In this document: positions 36,223 through 45,285 of the stretch, in pieces
Position numbering within the stretch: position 1 is the stretch's first letter
Layout: each line of letters begins with the position of its first letter
Assembly (NCBI GenBank): GCA_033584155.1
Contig: CP138355.1
Span: 3,233,826-3,297,825 of the forward strand
Direction of reading: 5' to 3'
Source of the DNA: Candidatus Electrothrix scaldis
Lineage (GTDB): Bacteria; Desulfobacterota; Desulfobulbia; Desulfobulbales; Desulfobulbaceae
Length of the DNA stretch: 64,000 nucleotides
Program-made: the position numbers and the translations under genes
Notes under the pieces: model-generated
Seen by the model: the letters and a program-made list of their open reading frames with translations, nothing else
What the model was told of the DNA's origin: nothing
The model's database searches: none

Positions 36223-36747
36223 ATGTCGGTCAGTGAATTAACTCAAGAGCAATTGCGGCGATTAAATACATTCACAGATGATTTAGTAAATATGGATTTA
36301 TCTGAAGAACAGCTCTTTTCCCTATTGGAAAAAATGACATCTCCAGAAGAACTTTATTATTTGCCGTGGTTAATAAACTGGGACGATGAACTCGCAGAGA
36401 AAACAATTGATTGGATATTAGAAAGCCCCTTGTGTGATGCGGGCACAGCTCTATCAATTTACTGGTTAAACCAACCCGTAGACTCAGCTGGGAAAAAAAT
36501 AGCAGATGCATACGATGACTGGGAACGACGGAAGATATCACTGCATCTTTCCATAGAACAGCGTATAAAATCTATGAGTTTTCCAAGCGCAAAAATACAA
36601 TACGATCCCAAATGGCACTGGGCGTACTGGAATGATGAAGATGTGGAAGACGAAGATATAGCAGGTATTCCAGAGTATATGAGAGCACCAACACCAGGGA
36701 GAAAGATTGCTGATATTCGGGAGTTACCCTGGAACGACATTGCCTGA
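36223..36747 (+). CDS. Hypothetical protein, DUF4274-like
   Basis: A 174-residue acidic protein. The segment YYLPWLINWDDELAEKTIDWILESPLCDAGTALSIYWLNQP resembles DUF4274, in which an Asn-Trp-Asp-Asp and a Cys-Asp-x-Gly-Thr-Ala-Leu are conserved; these small proteins are often near toxin-immunity genes. No signal peptide or membrane segment. AAGGAG lies ten bases before the ATG. It stands alone downstream of the repeat cluster and converges on the cobalamin operon. A role as immunity or accessory protein is speculation. Confidence 0.7.
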   Translation: MSVSELTQEQLRRLNTFTDDLVNMDLSEEQLFSLLEKMTSPEELYYLPWLINWDDELAEKTIDWILESPLCDAGTALSIYWLNQPVDSAGKKIADAYDDWERRKISLHLSIEQRIKSMSFPSAKIQYDPKWHWAYWNDEDVEDEDIAGIPEYMRAPTPGRKIADIRELPWNDIA

Positions 36748-36811
36748 TCGAAAATACATCGAAGAAACAGACTCTCTGTTTGAAAAAGTGAATCAGCGAT
36801 CAAAAAAAACA

Positions 36812-37594
36812 CTACGTACTGCTCCTCCGATACTCATGGCTAAAGCCCGCATCATAGAGCTTGGACGCAGCCGTCGGATCATCGGATAAGGCCCGGCCCA
36901 CCACGATCATGGCGGTCTTACGGATGGCAGAGGCCTTGATCTTCTCGGCAATATCCGCCAAGGTGCCCCGAACTATCTGCTGATCCGGCCAGGAGGCCTT
37001 TTCCACCACCGCGATAGGGGTGTCTTCAGGATACCCTCCAGCCATAAGCTCCGCCACCACCTTGTCTATCATAGAGACAGAGAGAAAGATACACATGGAG
37101 GCCTGGATCGCGGCCAGATTGCGCAGGGACTCCTGCTCAGGGACTGAGGTTCGACCAGCCTGACGGGTGAAAATGACGGTCTGGGTGACCTCGGGCACAG
37201 TAAGTTCTACCTGTAGAGCCGCAGAGGCAGCGAGTGCTGAGCTCACTCCAGGTACCACCTCATAGGGAATATCCTGTGCATTCAGCCGCTGCATCTGCTC
37301 CCGGATTGCTCCGTAAATAGCAGGATCACCGGTGTGGAGGCGGACTGCCTTCCTGCCTGTACGCCAAGCATCGGTGAGCACAGCCAGCACTTCATCCAGG
37401 GTCATGGAGGCAGAATTATGGATCTCTGCCTGCACGCCATCCAGCAGGGCCGGATTCACTAAGCTACCAGCATAAACGATAACATCGGCTTCATCCAGCA
37501 GACGCCGTCCCTTAACAGTGATGAGCTCAGGATCGCCAGGTCCGGCCCCGAGAAAGACAACAGGGATGTTCGTTGTGTTACTCGCTGTGTTCAT
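36812..37594 (-). CDS. cobM: Precorrin-4/cobalt-precorrin-4 C11-methyltransferase
   Basis: A 260-residue tetrapyrrole methylase. PVVFLGAGPGDPELITVKGRRLLDEADVIVYAGSLV at the N-terminus and VRLHTGDPAIYGAIREQM form the SAM and substrate sites. VVPGVSSALAASAALQVELTVPEVTQTVIFTRQAGRT is diagnostic for CobM/CbiF. It methylates C11 of the corrin precursor. Its start overlaps the stop of the C20-methyltransferase gene by four bases, so translation is coupled. It is the last gene of a short minus-strand cobalamin operon. The CbiF name would apply if the pathway is the oxygen-independent one, which the organism's apparent lifestyle favours. Confidence 0.93.
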   Translation of the reverse strand: MNTASNTTNIPVVFLGAGPGDPELITVKGRRLLDEADVIVYAGSLVNPALLDGVQAEIHNSASMTLDEVLAVLTDAWRTGRKAVRLHTGDPAIYGAIREQMQRLNAQDIPYEVVPGVSSALAASAALQVELTVPEVTQTVIFTRQAGRTSVPEQESLRNLAAIQASMCIFLSVSMIDKVVAELMAGGYPEDTPIAVVEKASWPDQQIVRGTLADIAEKIKASAIRKTAMIVVGRALSDDPTAASKLYDAGFSHEYRRSST

Positions 37595-38352
37595 GCTGCG
37601 ACCTTACTTATCTGTTTTTTCCGAACCAGCAGGGTGGAGAAATAATGGAGCTCTTTCTCTGCTGCTTCGCGTATATCAGTATAGATGTGTTGTCCTTCCA
37701 TGCCGCAACGCTCCAGCAGCACCGCTTTGTCCGTCAGGCCCAACTCGTCCAGCACCTCAATCACCGCAGGTAAACGGCGAAAAACCTTCATCAGCACCAC
37801 AGCATCAGAGTTCTGGAGAATATCACGCAGGCGCGCATCATCAAAGGCAGCTGGTACAACAGAAAGCACATCATCTCCCAGTCCTAAAGGCGCATTAACC
37901 TGGGCAGAGCAGGCGGACATGGCGGTGATGCCTGGGATAATCGTCACCGGCAGCTCCTGACGAGCTTCCTGCAAGGTGTTGAGCAGGTAAAAAGAGGTGG
38001 AATAGAGCCCCGGATCGCCCAGAGTGGGAAAGGCAACATCCTCGCCCTGGTCAAGGCGCTCCAGCACAATCCGGGCAGCCTCCTGCCAGCCCTGCTGCAC
38101 CTCAGGGTCATGCTCCTGCTCCAGGCGAATCTTCTTCATGGGAAAGCGGACCTCCAGGACCTCCTTGTCTGCAAGCCCCACCATAGCCGAGGCAATCTGC
38201 AAGGCAGCACTGGCGCCATCGGCCTTTGCCTTGGGTGCCACCCAGACCTTGGTCTGCTCAAGGACCCGCACGGCCTTATAGGTCATAAGTTCCGGGTCAC
38301 CAGGTCCAACACCGACCAGATAAAGCCGTCCCTGCGATTTTCCTTGTTTCAT
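37591..38352 (-). CDS. cobI: Precorrin-2/cobalt-factor II C20-methyltransferase
   Basis: A 253-residue tetrapyrrole methylase. It has RLYLVGVGPGDPELMTYKAVRVLEQTKVWVAPKAKADGAS, VAFPTLGDPGLYSTSFYLL and IIPGITAMSACSAQVNAPLGLGDD, the pattern of CobI/CbiL. It adds the C20 methyl group early in corrin ring synthesis. It lies 94 bases after the CbiE-CbiT fusion gene and overlaps cobM by four bases. The anaerobic name cbiL is equally suitable. Confidence 0.93.
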   Translation of the reverse strand: MKQGKSQGRLYLVGVGPGDPELMTYKAVRVLEQTKVWVAPKAKADGASAALQIASAMVGLADKEVLEVRFPMKKIRLEQEHDPEVQQGWQEAARIVLERLDQGEDVAFPTLGDPGLYSTSFYLLNTLQEARQELPVTIIPGITAMSACSAQVNAPLGLGDDVLSVVPAAFDDARLRDILQNSDAVVLMKVFRRLPAVIEVLDELGLTDKAVLLERCGMEGQHIYTDIREAAEKELHYFSTLLVRKKQISKVAA

Positions 38353-38446
38353 GCAAAGCTCCGGGTCTGATACGCCGCAGCCTGCGGCATATCAGCAAAA
38401 CAGTTTCTTTATATCGTCACAGATATCCCTCCTCTGGGCGAGATAT

Positions 38447-39691
38447 CTATTTTTTTCCAGTTATTATGGTAATGGGATTGAGCAGGAGCCCCGGCTCCCC
38501 ATAATTGGTATAGCGTATTTCTTCACGGGTGACCGCCACAGTACGCGCGTCCACGTCCAGGCCATTGGATGACATCAGTAAGGGGGCCTGTTCCGCTGTC
38601 TTTTTCAAGACAGCACTGGCCACCATCCGGCCCTTTGGCGTCAGTCTTTTGGCACAGCGAGGAATAATCTCCACCAGCAAGCCCTTGCTGCCACCAATAA
38701 AGACCCGATCAGGATCAGGTAATTGAGGGAAGACATCCGGGGCCTGACCGCAGATCAGCTTAATATTATAAAGACCATAGCGAACAATATTGGCGCGGAT
38801 ATTCTCCCAGCCCTCTTCTTTCTGCTCAATAATATAGATGGTCAGATCCGGGCAAAGCCGGGCCGCCTCCACTGAGACAGAACCGGAACCACCGCCCACA
38901 TCCCAAAGAACCCCGCTTCGTGGTAAACGTAAGCGATGGAGAATCACAGCCCGGATCTCATCCTTGGTGATCAAGCCTCGGGAATGGGCAATCTCATCTT
39001 CCTGAAGGCCGAGGATAAAATCATCAGCGGTCTCCGCCCCCTCTGCCTCAGGTGCCTGCTGTTGTTCAATCAGCAACATATTGAGCGGTGAAAACTTCTG
39101 TCCAGCAATATCAGCCAAGGTACCGCTGCATATACGTTCGTCTTTCAACCCCAGGTTCTCGGCAACCCGAACCCGAATTCTCTTTTTCCGGACATTATCC
39201 TTATGCTCTTCCAGGACCGTCAGCAATTCCTGGGCTATTCGGTCAGGACTATTGCGATGATCTGTAAAGAGCATCACCTTGGGCTTACCCAAAATCTTGC
39301 CAGCAATGTCCTTGGCCGAGCGACCATGCAAACTGATCAGAGGCAGGTCGTCCCAAGGCAGCTTGAAGCGGGTACAGGCCAGCTGCACAGCAGACAGGGC
39401 CGGAGTGATATGTACCAGCTCAGGACCGAAACGTTCCAGTAGGGTCCGGCCTATACCGAAAAAGAGCGGATCACCAGAGGCCAGCACCGCGACATCGCCC
39501 TCATTCAGGGCCACTGCCAGTTCAAAGACCATCTCTTCCACCGGCGCAACAGGGATCCGGTGGATCTCCATGCCCTTGAGCAGAGCCTGATGGCGTGAGG
39601 ACACCACCACAGCACTGCATGACGCTATCTTGCGCAGCTGCTCCTTGGGTAACTCTTCACCACTGACACCAAATATGAAAACTTCAGACAT
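38447..39691 (-). CDS. cobL: Precorrin-6Y C5,15-methyltransferase / decarboxylase (CbiE-CbiT fusion)
   Basis: A 414-residue fusion. Residues 1-~205 are a CbiE tetrapyrrole methylase (VSGEELPKEQLRKIASCSAVVVSSRHQALL, VAVLASGDPLFFGIGRTLLERF, PALSAVQLACTRFKLPWDD). Residues ~215-414 are CbiT, a Rossmann methyltransferase (ITKDEIRAVILHRLRLPRSGVLWDVGGGSGSVSVEAARL, VFIGGSKGLLVEII). Together they methylate C5 and C15 and remove the C12 acetate carboxyl. It heads the three-gene cobalamin operon. Other steps of the pathway are not in the window. Confidence 0.93.
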   Translation of the reverse strand: MSEVFIFGVSGEELPKEQLRKIASCSAVVVSSRHQALLKGMEIHRIPVAPVEEMVFELAVALNEGDVAVLASGDPLFFGIGRTLLERFGPELVHITPALSAVQLACTRFKLPWDDLPLISLHGRSAKDIAGKILGKPKVMLFTDHRNSPDRIAQELLTVLEEHKDNVRKKRIRVRVAENLGLKDERICSGTLADIAGQKFSPLNMLLIEQQQAPEAEGAETADDFILGLQEDEIAHSRGLITKDEIRAVILHRLRLPRSGVLWDVGGGSGSVSVEAARLCPDLTIYIIEQKEEGWENIRANIVRYGLYNIKLICGQAPDVFPQLPDPDRVFIGGSKGLLVEIIPRCAKRLTPKGRMVASAVLKKTAEQAPLLMSSNGLDVDARTVAVTREEIRYTNYGEPGLLLNPITIITGKK

Positions 39692-40144
39692 TCTTTCTCA
39701 CTCCTTCCTCCGAGGTTCGTGATTCCTGAACTCCTGCACCCGCCATTGTCTTCTGAAGCGTAAAATACGGGGCAGTATAGAGGAAAAGAGCTCATTTGTC
39801 ATTAAGTTCTGTTAGATGCATCGAGTTCTGCCTGCCAGAATCGAGCTCGGGTTCCTGCATGCGGTGGGCAGAGGAGAAGTTCTTTACAGACTATCTATTA
39901 CTTGCGCATTGAAAAATTTGGAGTATTCTTGGTCCCTGATACTCTCCTGTCCCAAGGATTCTTGGCAAAAGAGGGTACCATAAAGTACAAAATTGTACAA
40001 CCTGCAACTACCACGCTACGCATACGGAACAAAGCCCGGAACATATAAGCAAAAATGTAAGTTACGCCAGGCAGGTTTGATATAAAGGCAAATAAAAACC
40101 TCCTCCTTTGGGATTACTTAAAAAGGTTCTGCTGTTACGCCGCA
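39692..40144. other. Gene-free region upstream of the cobalamin operon
   Basis: The 453-base spacer shows no coding frame with a ribosome-binding site. It contains a perfect operator-like palindrome GTACAA-AA-TTGTAC at 39985-39998 and a hairpin-forming segment near 39,830. I looked for a cobalamin riboswitch on the minus strand and found no credible aptamer. Confidence 0.45.
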
Positions 40145-40408
40145 ATGAATGCTCAACAGATCAAAGAAAAAGCAAAGGCCCTTGGGCTCAACTGTGATGT
40201 TCCAACCAAGCGCAGCTTGATCCATGCTATTCAAATTACCGAAGGGAATTTTCCCTGCTTTGACACCGCAAGGGAGTATTGCGATCAGGACCTTTGCTGC
40301 TGGCGTACTGACTGTCTTGCCCCAAGATGGTATGACCAGGCTCATCTTGAGGTAATAAAAGAAGAATTGCAACGGCTCACAAAAATTACCATTCTTTCTC
40401 ATGCGTAG
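40145..40408 (+). CDS. Small SAP-like, cysteine-rich protein
   Basis: An 87-residue protein. The N-terminal part (MNAQQIKEKAKALGLNCDVPTKRSLIHAIQ) looks like a short SAP-type helix-extension-helix, which usually binds nucleic acid. It is followed by a conserved-looking cysteine block, CFDTAREYCDQDLCCWRTDC. The latter resembles small proteins seen in Desulfobacterota and gammaproteobacteria; a metal site is possible. The Shine-Dalgarno region is weak. It is a single gene with no functional neighbour. Confidence 0.7.
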   Translation: MNAQQIKEKAKALGLNCDVPTKRSLIHAIQITEGNFPCFDTAREYCDQDLCCWRTDCLAPRWYDQAHLEVIKEELQRLTKITILSHA

Positions 40409-40655
40409 AGCTGGAACCTACCTGCCCCGAACTGAATAATATTTTCAATTCACCAAGCACTTATCAGGACATTCTTCCTGTCATTCCGTTTAATTACCCT
40501 GCATACTAGCTTACTTCTCGCCTGTTCCTGAGTGTGCAAAAAACTCCCTTCTCCTTTCCTTGTGTATCATTTGCTTTCGCTTTTATTGAAATGCGGTCAA
40601 AGACAGAGTAATCTGCAAAGAATACTCAATAAATGATGACAACCGGAGAAATATC

Positions 40656-41132
40656 ATGAACGACGAGATCAAGATATACCTGGAGCTTGCTCCTGAGCTG
40701 CAACAGGCATTGGACGATAATGGAATCAGCATTAGCGATATTTTGCGTGAAGCTGGCATTGACGCTCGCCTCAGCCATGATGTCTTACCGCTGCAAAATG
40801 AGGCTGGTGTACAGAGCCGTGACCTCAAACAGGTCATCACTCTGCTGGTAGGCGGCGCTCTCGCAGGAAGTGCCCTTATTGGAACTATTGGTTTCACAGT
40901 CAGCAAGACACTCAATACTGTGTATAACAAACCGATTCATGTGGAATATCAGGAACCAGTGGAGCTACGCAATGCGGACGGCAACGTGGTCCTGGACAAA
41001 CAGGGCAATCCGGTCTTTAAGCTGGTAACCAGACACCAAATCCTCCAGCCACAGCAGAGTAACAAAGATGCCTTTATGGCAGATTTGAAAAAGATGGTGC
41101 TAAGTATTTCCTCCGAAAAAAATGCACAATGA
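40656..41132 (+). CDS. Small membrane-spanning partner of the caspase-NTPase protein
   Basis: A 158-residue protein I do not recognise. Residues 1-~65 are a hydrophilic alpha-helical segment (IKIYLELAPELQQALDDNGISISDILREAG). A single membrane helix follows (ITLLVGGALAGSALIGTIGFTV, about 68-90), then a C-terminal domain with a strand-turn motif (ELRNADGNVVLDKQGNPVFKLV). A GGAG lies eight bases before the ATG. Its stop overlaps the caspase gene start (ATGA), so the two are made together. By analogy with bacterial conflict systems, it could be a membrane effector, an adaptor domain carrier or a substrate of the protease. None of these is shown by sequence. Confidence 0.8.
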   Translation: MNDEIKIYLELAPELQQALDDNGISISDILREAGIDARLSHDVLPLQNEAGVQSRDLKQVITLLVGGALAGSALIGTIGFTVSKTLNTVYNKPIHVEYQEPVELRNADGNVVLDKQGNPVFKLVTRHQILQPQQSNKDAFMADLKKMVLSISSEKNAQ

Positions 41133-44100
41133 GCGATAAAGCCTATATCCTGGGAATCAACAGAAAGGGCTTGGAGTTTGCGGAAAAAGACGCTGACTCT
41201 ATTGAACAAATTCTGTCACGCTCCGGCTATCATGCCAACCGCCTGAAGGCAGACAAGGCAAGCATTCAGACGGCGCTTGATGAGATGGTGGATAACAGCG
41301 GCCCAAATGATCGGGTGATTTTCTATTACTCCGGCCACGGATTACTGGATGACGGCATCCTCCATCTGCTCTTAGGCGAAGACAGCGAGCGGCAGAGCAG
41401 CAAGCTCTCTATTACCACGATTTACGAAAATTTGACAAAATGCCGAGCTCAGTGGAAATTACTGATACTCGACTGTTGCCATGCCAAAGCTGAACCTCAA
41501 GAGTGGGCAGCGCGTCGTTCGGAAAAGTTTTTGGTACTCACGGCAAGTAAACGGCTGGAGAGCGCCAAGGAGTTCGAAAACCTCCAAGCAGGTTTCCTCA
41601 CCTACCACCTCTGTCAGGCTTTGGAAAAGCCAACAGAGGACATGTTGGACAAGGACCGCACCCTACGGATTAATGCGGTTTATGATTACCTGCAAGAGCA
41701 AGCACGGATATATCGCAGTCAAGCCGATAGCACAGAAGTATCCATGCCTGATCTTACTGGTGATCGCAGCTATGATTTTCCCCTGATCAACTTCTCTGAC
41801 AAGGAACAGATACTGGTTCCGCCCTTACATCTCCCTGACAAACGATGGAAAGTTGGCAGCGGCATGGCTGAGAGCCAGTTATTGCGAGCCGAAGAGGCCC
41901 AAGTTCCGTTCGATCTTGCCTGTCAGTCCGAACTTCAGGAGGTGGAAGACTGGCTGGACAGCCCGGAATTTCCGCAGACTGTTCGTCTGATTATCGGTGC
42001 AGGCGGCCTGGGCAAGACTCGTTTGGCCCTTGAGCTGTGCCGAAAAAGATTCAGCGATGACTGGCAAGCGGGCTTTCTGAACAGGGAATGCAGCACTGAG
42101 TCAATGGCGAAAGATTGGCAAAACTTGCGGGATGCAAAACAGCCTCTCCTGATCGTGATTGATTACGCCGAGACCCGTCAGGAAATCTTGCTAGCCTTGG
42201 TCAGGGCCATGCTGAAAAATCCCGCAAAAGAACCTGTCCGGGTGCTCCTGTTGGCGAGAAACGGCGGGGAGTGGTGGGATAATTTACCGGGAATGGATGC
42301 TGATTGCGAGCCCTTGCTGAGTGGCTACGCCACCTCTGGCCCCTTTCGCCTGCCTCCACTCTATCTGGCTGTTGAGGATCGAAGCACTGCTTACCAAGAA
42401 GCTGTGCAGGCCTTTGCCAAAACATTGGAAATGACGCCGCCGGATCTTATTCCCGACTTGTCGGGTGAACATTTCGGCCGCCCCTTGTACTTGCAAATGG
42501 CTGCTCTGCTGGCTCTGCATGATGAACGCCCCACTACTGCCGAGGGGTTGACCACTGCCCTCTTGAACCATGAACGCCGCTATTGGAAGGGTTCATTAAC
42601 AAACTCCAACCTGACAACTCCTGAATATCGTGCCCAGAAGTTGCTGGCTCTTGCCACCCTGGCAGGTGGATTCACCAGTCCTAATCAGGCCCATTCTTAT
42701 TGGATGGCGGCCAATGGAAGCATGGGGAAGGCAGAAGAACTTGAAATCCTGTTTTATTCCCTCATACCTCTGTATCCTGGGAAACAGGGCTTGCAAGCCG
42801 TTCGGCCTGATCTGTTGGGTGAGGCCTTAGTCGGTGTGGCCTTACGTCGTAGCGACGCAGACAAGCTGCTTGATGCCGTACTCTCCCATGATGTTGACAA
42901 AGCTGTTCGTTATCATGCCCTGACCGTTTTAGCGCGTTTGTCTGACCAGCGAGAAAATCTGCACGAAACGTTGATAGAAGCCTTAAGTCGCCATTTTGTG
43001 CATTGTTATCGTGAAATTTTGCAGGTGGCGGTTGAAACTGGGGGTGAGTTATCAGAATTAGCAGAAGCAGCCTTTAACCGATTATCTCAAGCTGCCAAAA
43101 GCCAGCTTGCCGGATTGCTTGAGCCCTTGCTTCGTGAGGAGTCAGTGCAGCTTGCCAGCTTAACCTGCACAATGAGCGATTTTATAGTTGAAAAAATTCG
43201 AAGAAAATTTGCTAAGAAAAAAAAGGATGCTAAGCTAATGACGGAGTATGCCGGTGCTTTGATGAACAATGCTATGCATCTTTACTTCGCAGGACGTTAT
43301 GAACAGGGCCTTTCCTCTGCTCAAAAATCTTTATTCTTTTACAAGCAGTTATATTGTAAAGATAAGAAAAACTATGCCTCGAACTATGCTCGGTCTTTAT
43401 CCAATGCAGCCAGTTACTTGAGCAATGCTGACCAATACGACAAAGCACTCTGGTACGCCAAACAGAACCTTGAAATCCATCAGCAGTTGGCCGAAAAAAG
43501 CCCTGATCTTTATGAAGTGGACCTCGCCATTTCGCTAAGTAATACCTCAAATTATTTGTCAAAACTAGAGAAACCAGAAGAAGCATTTAGTTATGCTAAA
43601 CAGTCTCTGGAAATTTGTCGTGGCTTGGCTCAAAAGAATCCAGATCGATACAAACAACACTACGCTATGTCATTAAATAATATTTCTAATCGATTAAGCG
43701 AGATAGGGCTATACAGGGACGCTCTAAGTTATTCTAAGCAAGCTCTGGATATCTATAAGACTTTGGTCGACAATAAACCAGATCGTTATGAACCGGACTA
43801 TGCTACAGTACTGAGTAGCAAGAGTATTCGTTTAAGCGAAATAGGGGAATATAATAATGCCTTAAGACTTACTGAACAAAAGTTAAAAATTTTTGCTCGA
43901 CTAGCAGCCAAGTGTCCAGAGCGTTTTGCAGAAAACAAATTTGCTACCACTTGCGAAGTGCTTTATTGCAAATGGCTGATCAATTCCGGCAACATTGAAA
44001 ACTTTCTGGAACTTCCTAATATACCAACAAAAAAATCATATCGACACCAAGAGTTACAATTCTACAAAAATTTTCTTCTAGCCTGTTGCACTGACGAGCA

Positions 44101-44347
44101 ATCAACACGAAGCGAACAATTTCCCCAGGCCATTGTCTGCTGGAACCAACTGTCTTCAGCTAACAAAATCAAAAATCAAGCCTGTTGGCTATGCACCGCT
44201 GCTTGGTGCGCAACCTTTGCCCCGGAAACCATCGCAGACACAGACTGGCTGGCAAGCTGGAAGCAATTCAAGGAACAACGACAAGGGCGTATTCCCGCCT
44301 GGATGGAAAGAACCGCCGAAAACTTGTCTTTTCAATGGCCGGAGTAA
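41129..44347 (+). CDS. Caspase-like protease fused to a STAND-type NTPase and TPR repeats
   Basis: A 1072-residue protein with three parts. Residues 1-~220 are a peptidase C14 (caspase/metacaspase) domain with the dyad His70 (FYYSGHGL) and Cys117 (LLILDCCHA). Residues ~255-640 are a P-loop NTPase of the NB-ARC/STAND kind: Walker A IIGAGGLGKTRLAL (290-300), Walker B LLIVIDYAETR, then VRVLLLARNGGEWW. Residues ~690-930 hold about five TPR units of ~43 residues (YAMSLNNISNRLSEIGLYRDALSYSKQALDIY and relatives). This is the architecture of bacterial sensors that trigger abortive infection or cell death. It is coupled to the small membrane protein upstream. The trigger and the protease target are unknown. 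Confidence 0.9.
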   Translation: MSDKAYILGINRKGLEFAEKDADSIEQILSRSGYHANRLKADKASIQTALDEMVDNSGPNDRVIFYYSGHGLLDDGILHLLLGEDSERQSSKLSITTIYENLTKCRAQWKLLILDCCHAKAEPQEWAARRSEKFLVLTASKRLESAKEFENLQAGFLTYHLCQALEKPTEDMLDKDRTLRINAVYDYLQEQARIYRSQADSTEVSMPDLTGDRSYDFPLINFSDKEQILVPPLHLPDKRWKVGSGMAESQLLRAEEAQVPFDLACQSELQEVEDWLDSPEFPQTVRLIIGAGGLGKTRLALELCRKRFSDDWQAGFLNRECSTESMAKDWQNLRDAKQPLLIVIDYAETRQEILLALVRAMLKNPAKEPVRVLLLARNGGEWWDNLPGMDADCEPLLSGYATSGPFRLPPLYLAVEDRSTAYQEAVQAFAKTLEMTPPDLIPDLSGEHFGRPLYLQMAALLALHDERPTTAEGLTTALLNHERRYWKGSLTNSNLTTPEYRAQKLLALATLAGGFTSPNQAHSYWMAANGSMGKAEELEILFYSLIPLYPGKQGLQAVRPDLLGEALVGVALRRSDADKLLDAVLSHDVDKAVRYHALTVLARLSDQRENLHETLIEALSRHFVHCYREILQVAVETGGELSELAEAAFNRLSQAAKSQLAGLLEPLLREESVQLASLTCTMSDFIVEKIRRKFAKKKKDAKLMTEYAGALMNNAMHLYFAGRYEQGLSSAQKSLFFYKQLYCKDKKNYASNYARSLSNAASYLSNADQYDKALWYAKQNLEIHQQLAEKSPDLYEVDLAISLSNTSNYLSKLEKPEEAFSYAKQSLEICRGLAQKNPDRYKQHYAMSLNNISNRLSEIGLYRDALSYSKQALDIYKTLVDNKPDRYEPDYATVLSSKSIRLSEIGEYNNALRLTEQKLKIFARLAAKCPERFAENKFATTCEVLYCKWLINSGNIENFLELPNIPTKKSYRHQELQFYKNFLLACCTDEQSTRSEQFPQAIVCWNQLSSANKIKNQACWLCTAAWCATFAPETIADTDWLASWKQFKEQRQGRIPAWMERTAENLSFQWPE

Positions 44348-44407
44348 TCAAAAAAACAAGTAATTAGACGTTGAGTAACGAATCACACCATACGACAGGA
44401 GGGTACC

Positions 44408-45088
44408 ATGAGCAGTATATTTAAGCGGGTGAGCGACATCATCAATGCCAATCTGAACGACCTGATTGATCGACTGGAGGATCCTGAACGAGTCATCAAG
44501 CAGATCATTCGGGAAATGGAGGACAATATTCGTCAGGCCAAAGAAGGGGTTGTTAATGCCATAGCCAGTGAAAAACAGCTATTTCACGAACTGGAAAAGC
44601 ATCGTAATAGCTCGCAGGAGTGGCTGAGTAAGGCGGAAACAGCCTTACAGGCAGACAAGGAGGATCTGGCCCGCTCTGCCCTGGCCCGAAAAAAAGAAAT
44701 AGATCTGATCATCACCAGCCTGGAACCTGCCTGGGCATCAGCCAAGGCGACCAGCGATCGCCTGAAGGCGCAACTGCTTCAGCTTGAAAACAAACTGGAA
44801 GAAACCAAGCGCAAGCGCACCACCTTATTGGCCCGCCAACGGGCGACTGAGGCCCGGCAGCAGATGGACAGCACCATGAACACCTTTCATGCCGGTCTGG
44901 ATGCTCAAGCCCGCTTTGACCGCATGGAAGACAAGGTGGAAGAAATGGAAGCGCGTGCTGAGGCTATGGACGAGCTGCATAACGATATGTCAGCCTTGGA
45001 AAATGAATTTCTACAATTAGAGACAGATAATGATGTAGAAACAGAACTGAATGCTCTCAAAATGAAGATGCAAAAAAACGCTGGCTAA
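44408..45088 (+). CDS. pspA: PspA/IM30 family membrane-stress protein
   Basis: A 226-residue, almost entirely helical protein matching PspA/Vipp1: SIFKRVSDIINANLNDLIDRLEDPERVIKQIIREMEDNI at the N-terminus, then long coiled-coil helices ending in LHNDMSALENEFLQLE. These ESCRT-III-like proteins assemble on damaged inner membranes. AGGAGG lies five bases before the ATG. It is 60 bases downstream of the caspase gene and could be cotranscribed with it; a membrane-repair protein beside a putative membrane-targeting death module is suggestive. It is followed by a terminator-like hairpin, so the giant membrane protein is probably separate. No sigma-54 promoter is seen. Confidence 0.92.
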   Translation: MSSIFKRVSDIINANLNDLIDRLEDPERVIKQIIREMEDNIRQAKEGVVNAIASEKQLFHELEKHRNSSQEWLSKAETALQADKEDLARSALARKKEIDLIITSLEPAWASAKATSDRLKAQLLQLENKLEETKRKRTTLLARQRATEARQQMDSTMNTFHAGLDAQARFDRMEDKVEEMEARAEAMDELHNDMSALENEFLQLETDNDVETELNALKMKMQKNAG

Positions 45089-45123
45089 AAGGCCTGTTCA
45101 TTGCAAAAAGCCTTGTGCCTGAC

Positions 45124-45150
45124 ACCCCGCTACTAGGACGGCGGGGTTAT
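45124..45150 (+). terminator. Probable terminator after pspA
   Basis: A 7-bp perfect stem ACCCCGC/GCGGGGT with a 10-base loop is followed by TATTTATTA, 35 bases past the pspA stop. Confidence 0.6.
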
Positions 45151-45165
45151 TTATTACCAAAAACT

Positions 45166-45232
45166 CCGGGGGAATCCCCGGTTGCTTGCAGTGCAAGGGT
45201 GTTTTTTTACCTCCGCTCGCAAAGGCGGAGGT
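45166..45232. repeat. Cluster of three short palindromes
   Basis: Three perfect hairpins stand side by side: CCGGGG-GAAT-CCCCGG (45166-45181), CTTGCA-G-TGCAAG (45185-45197, followed by GGTGTTTTTTT), and ACCTCCGC/GCGGAGGT (45209-45232). With the terminator just upstream, four stem-loops lie within about 110 bases. They may form a composite terminator or an RNA processing or attenuation region in front of the giant membrane protein gene. Confidence 0.5.
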
Positions 45233-45285
45233 GTTTAATCGGAACAGAAAAAAAACTTCGTTCTTGAGTCAAAGGGAGACGCGCA

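Noticed and set aside
40060-40085. Possible B12 box of a cobalamin riboswitch upstream of the cobalamin genes
   Set aside because: On the minus strand it reads AAACCTGCC, but the rest of the aptamer would have to overlap the SAP-like gene and none of the other conserved elements is present.
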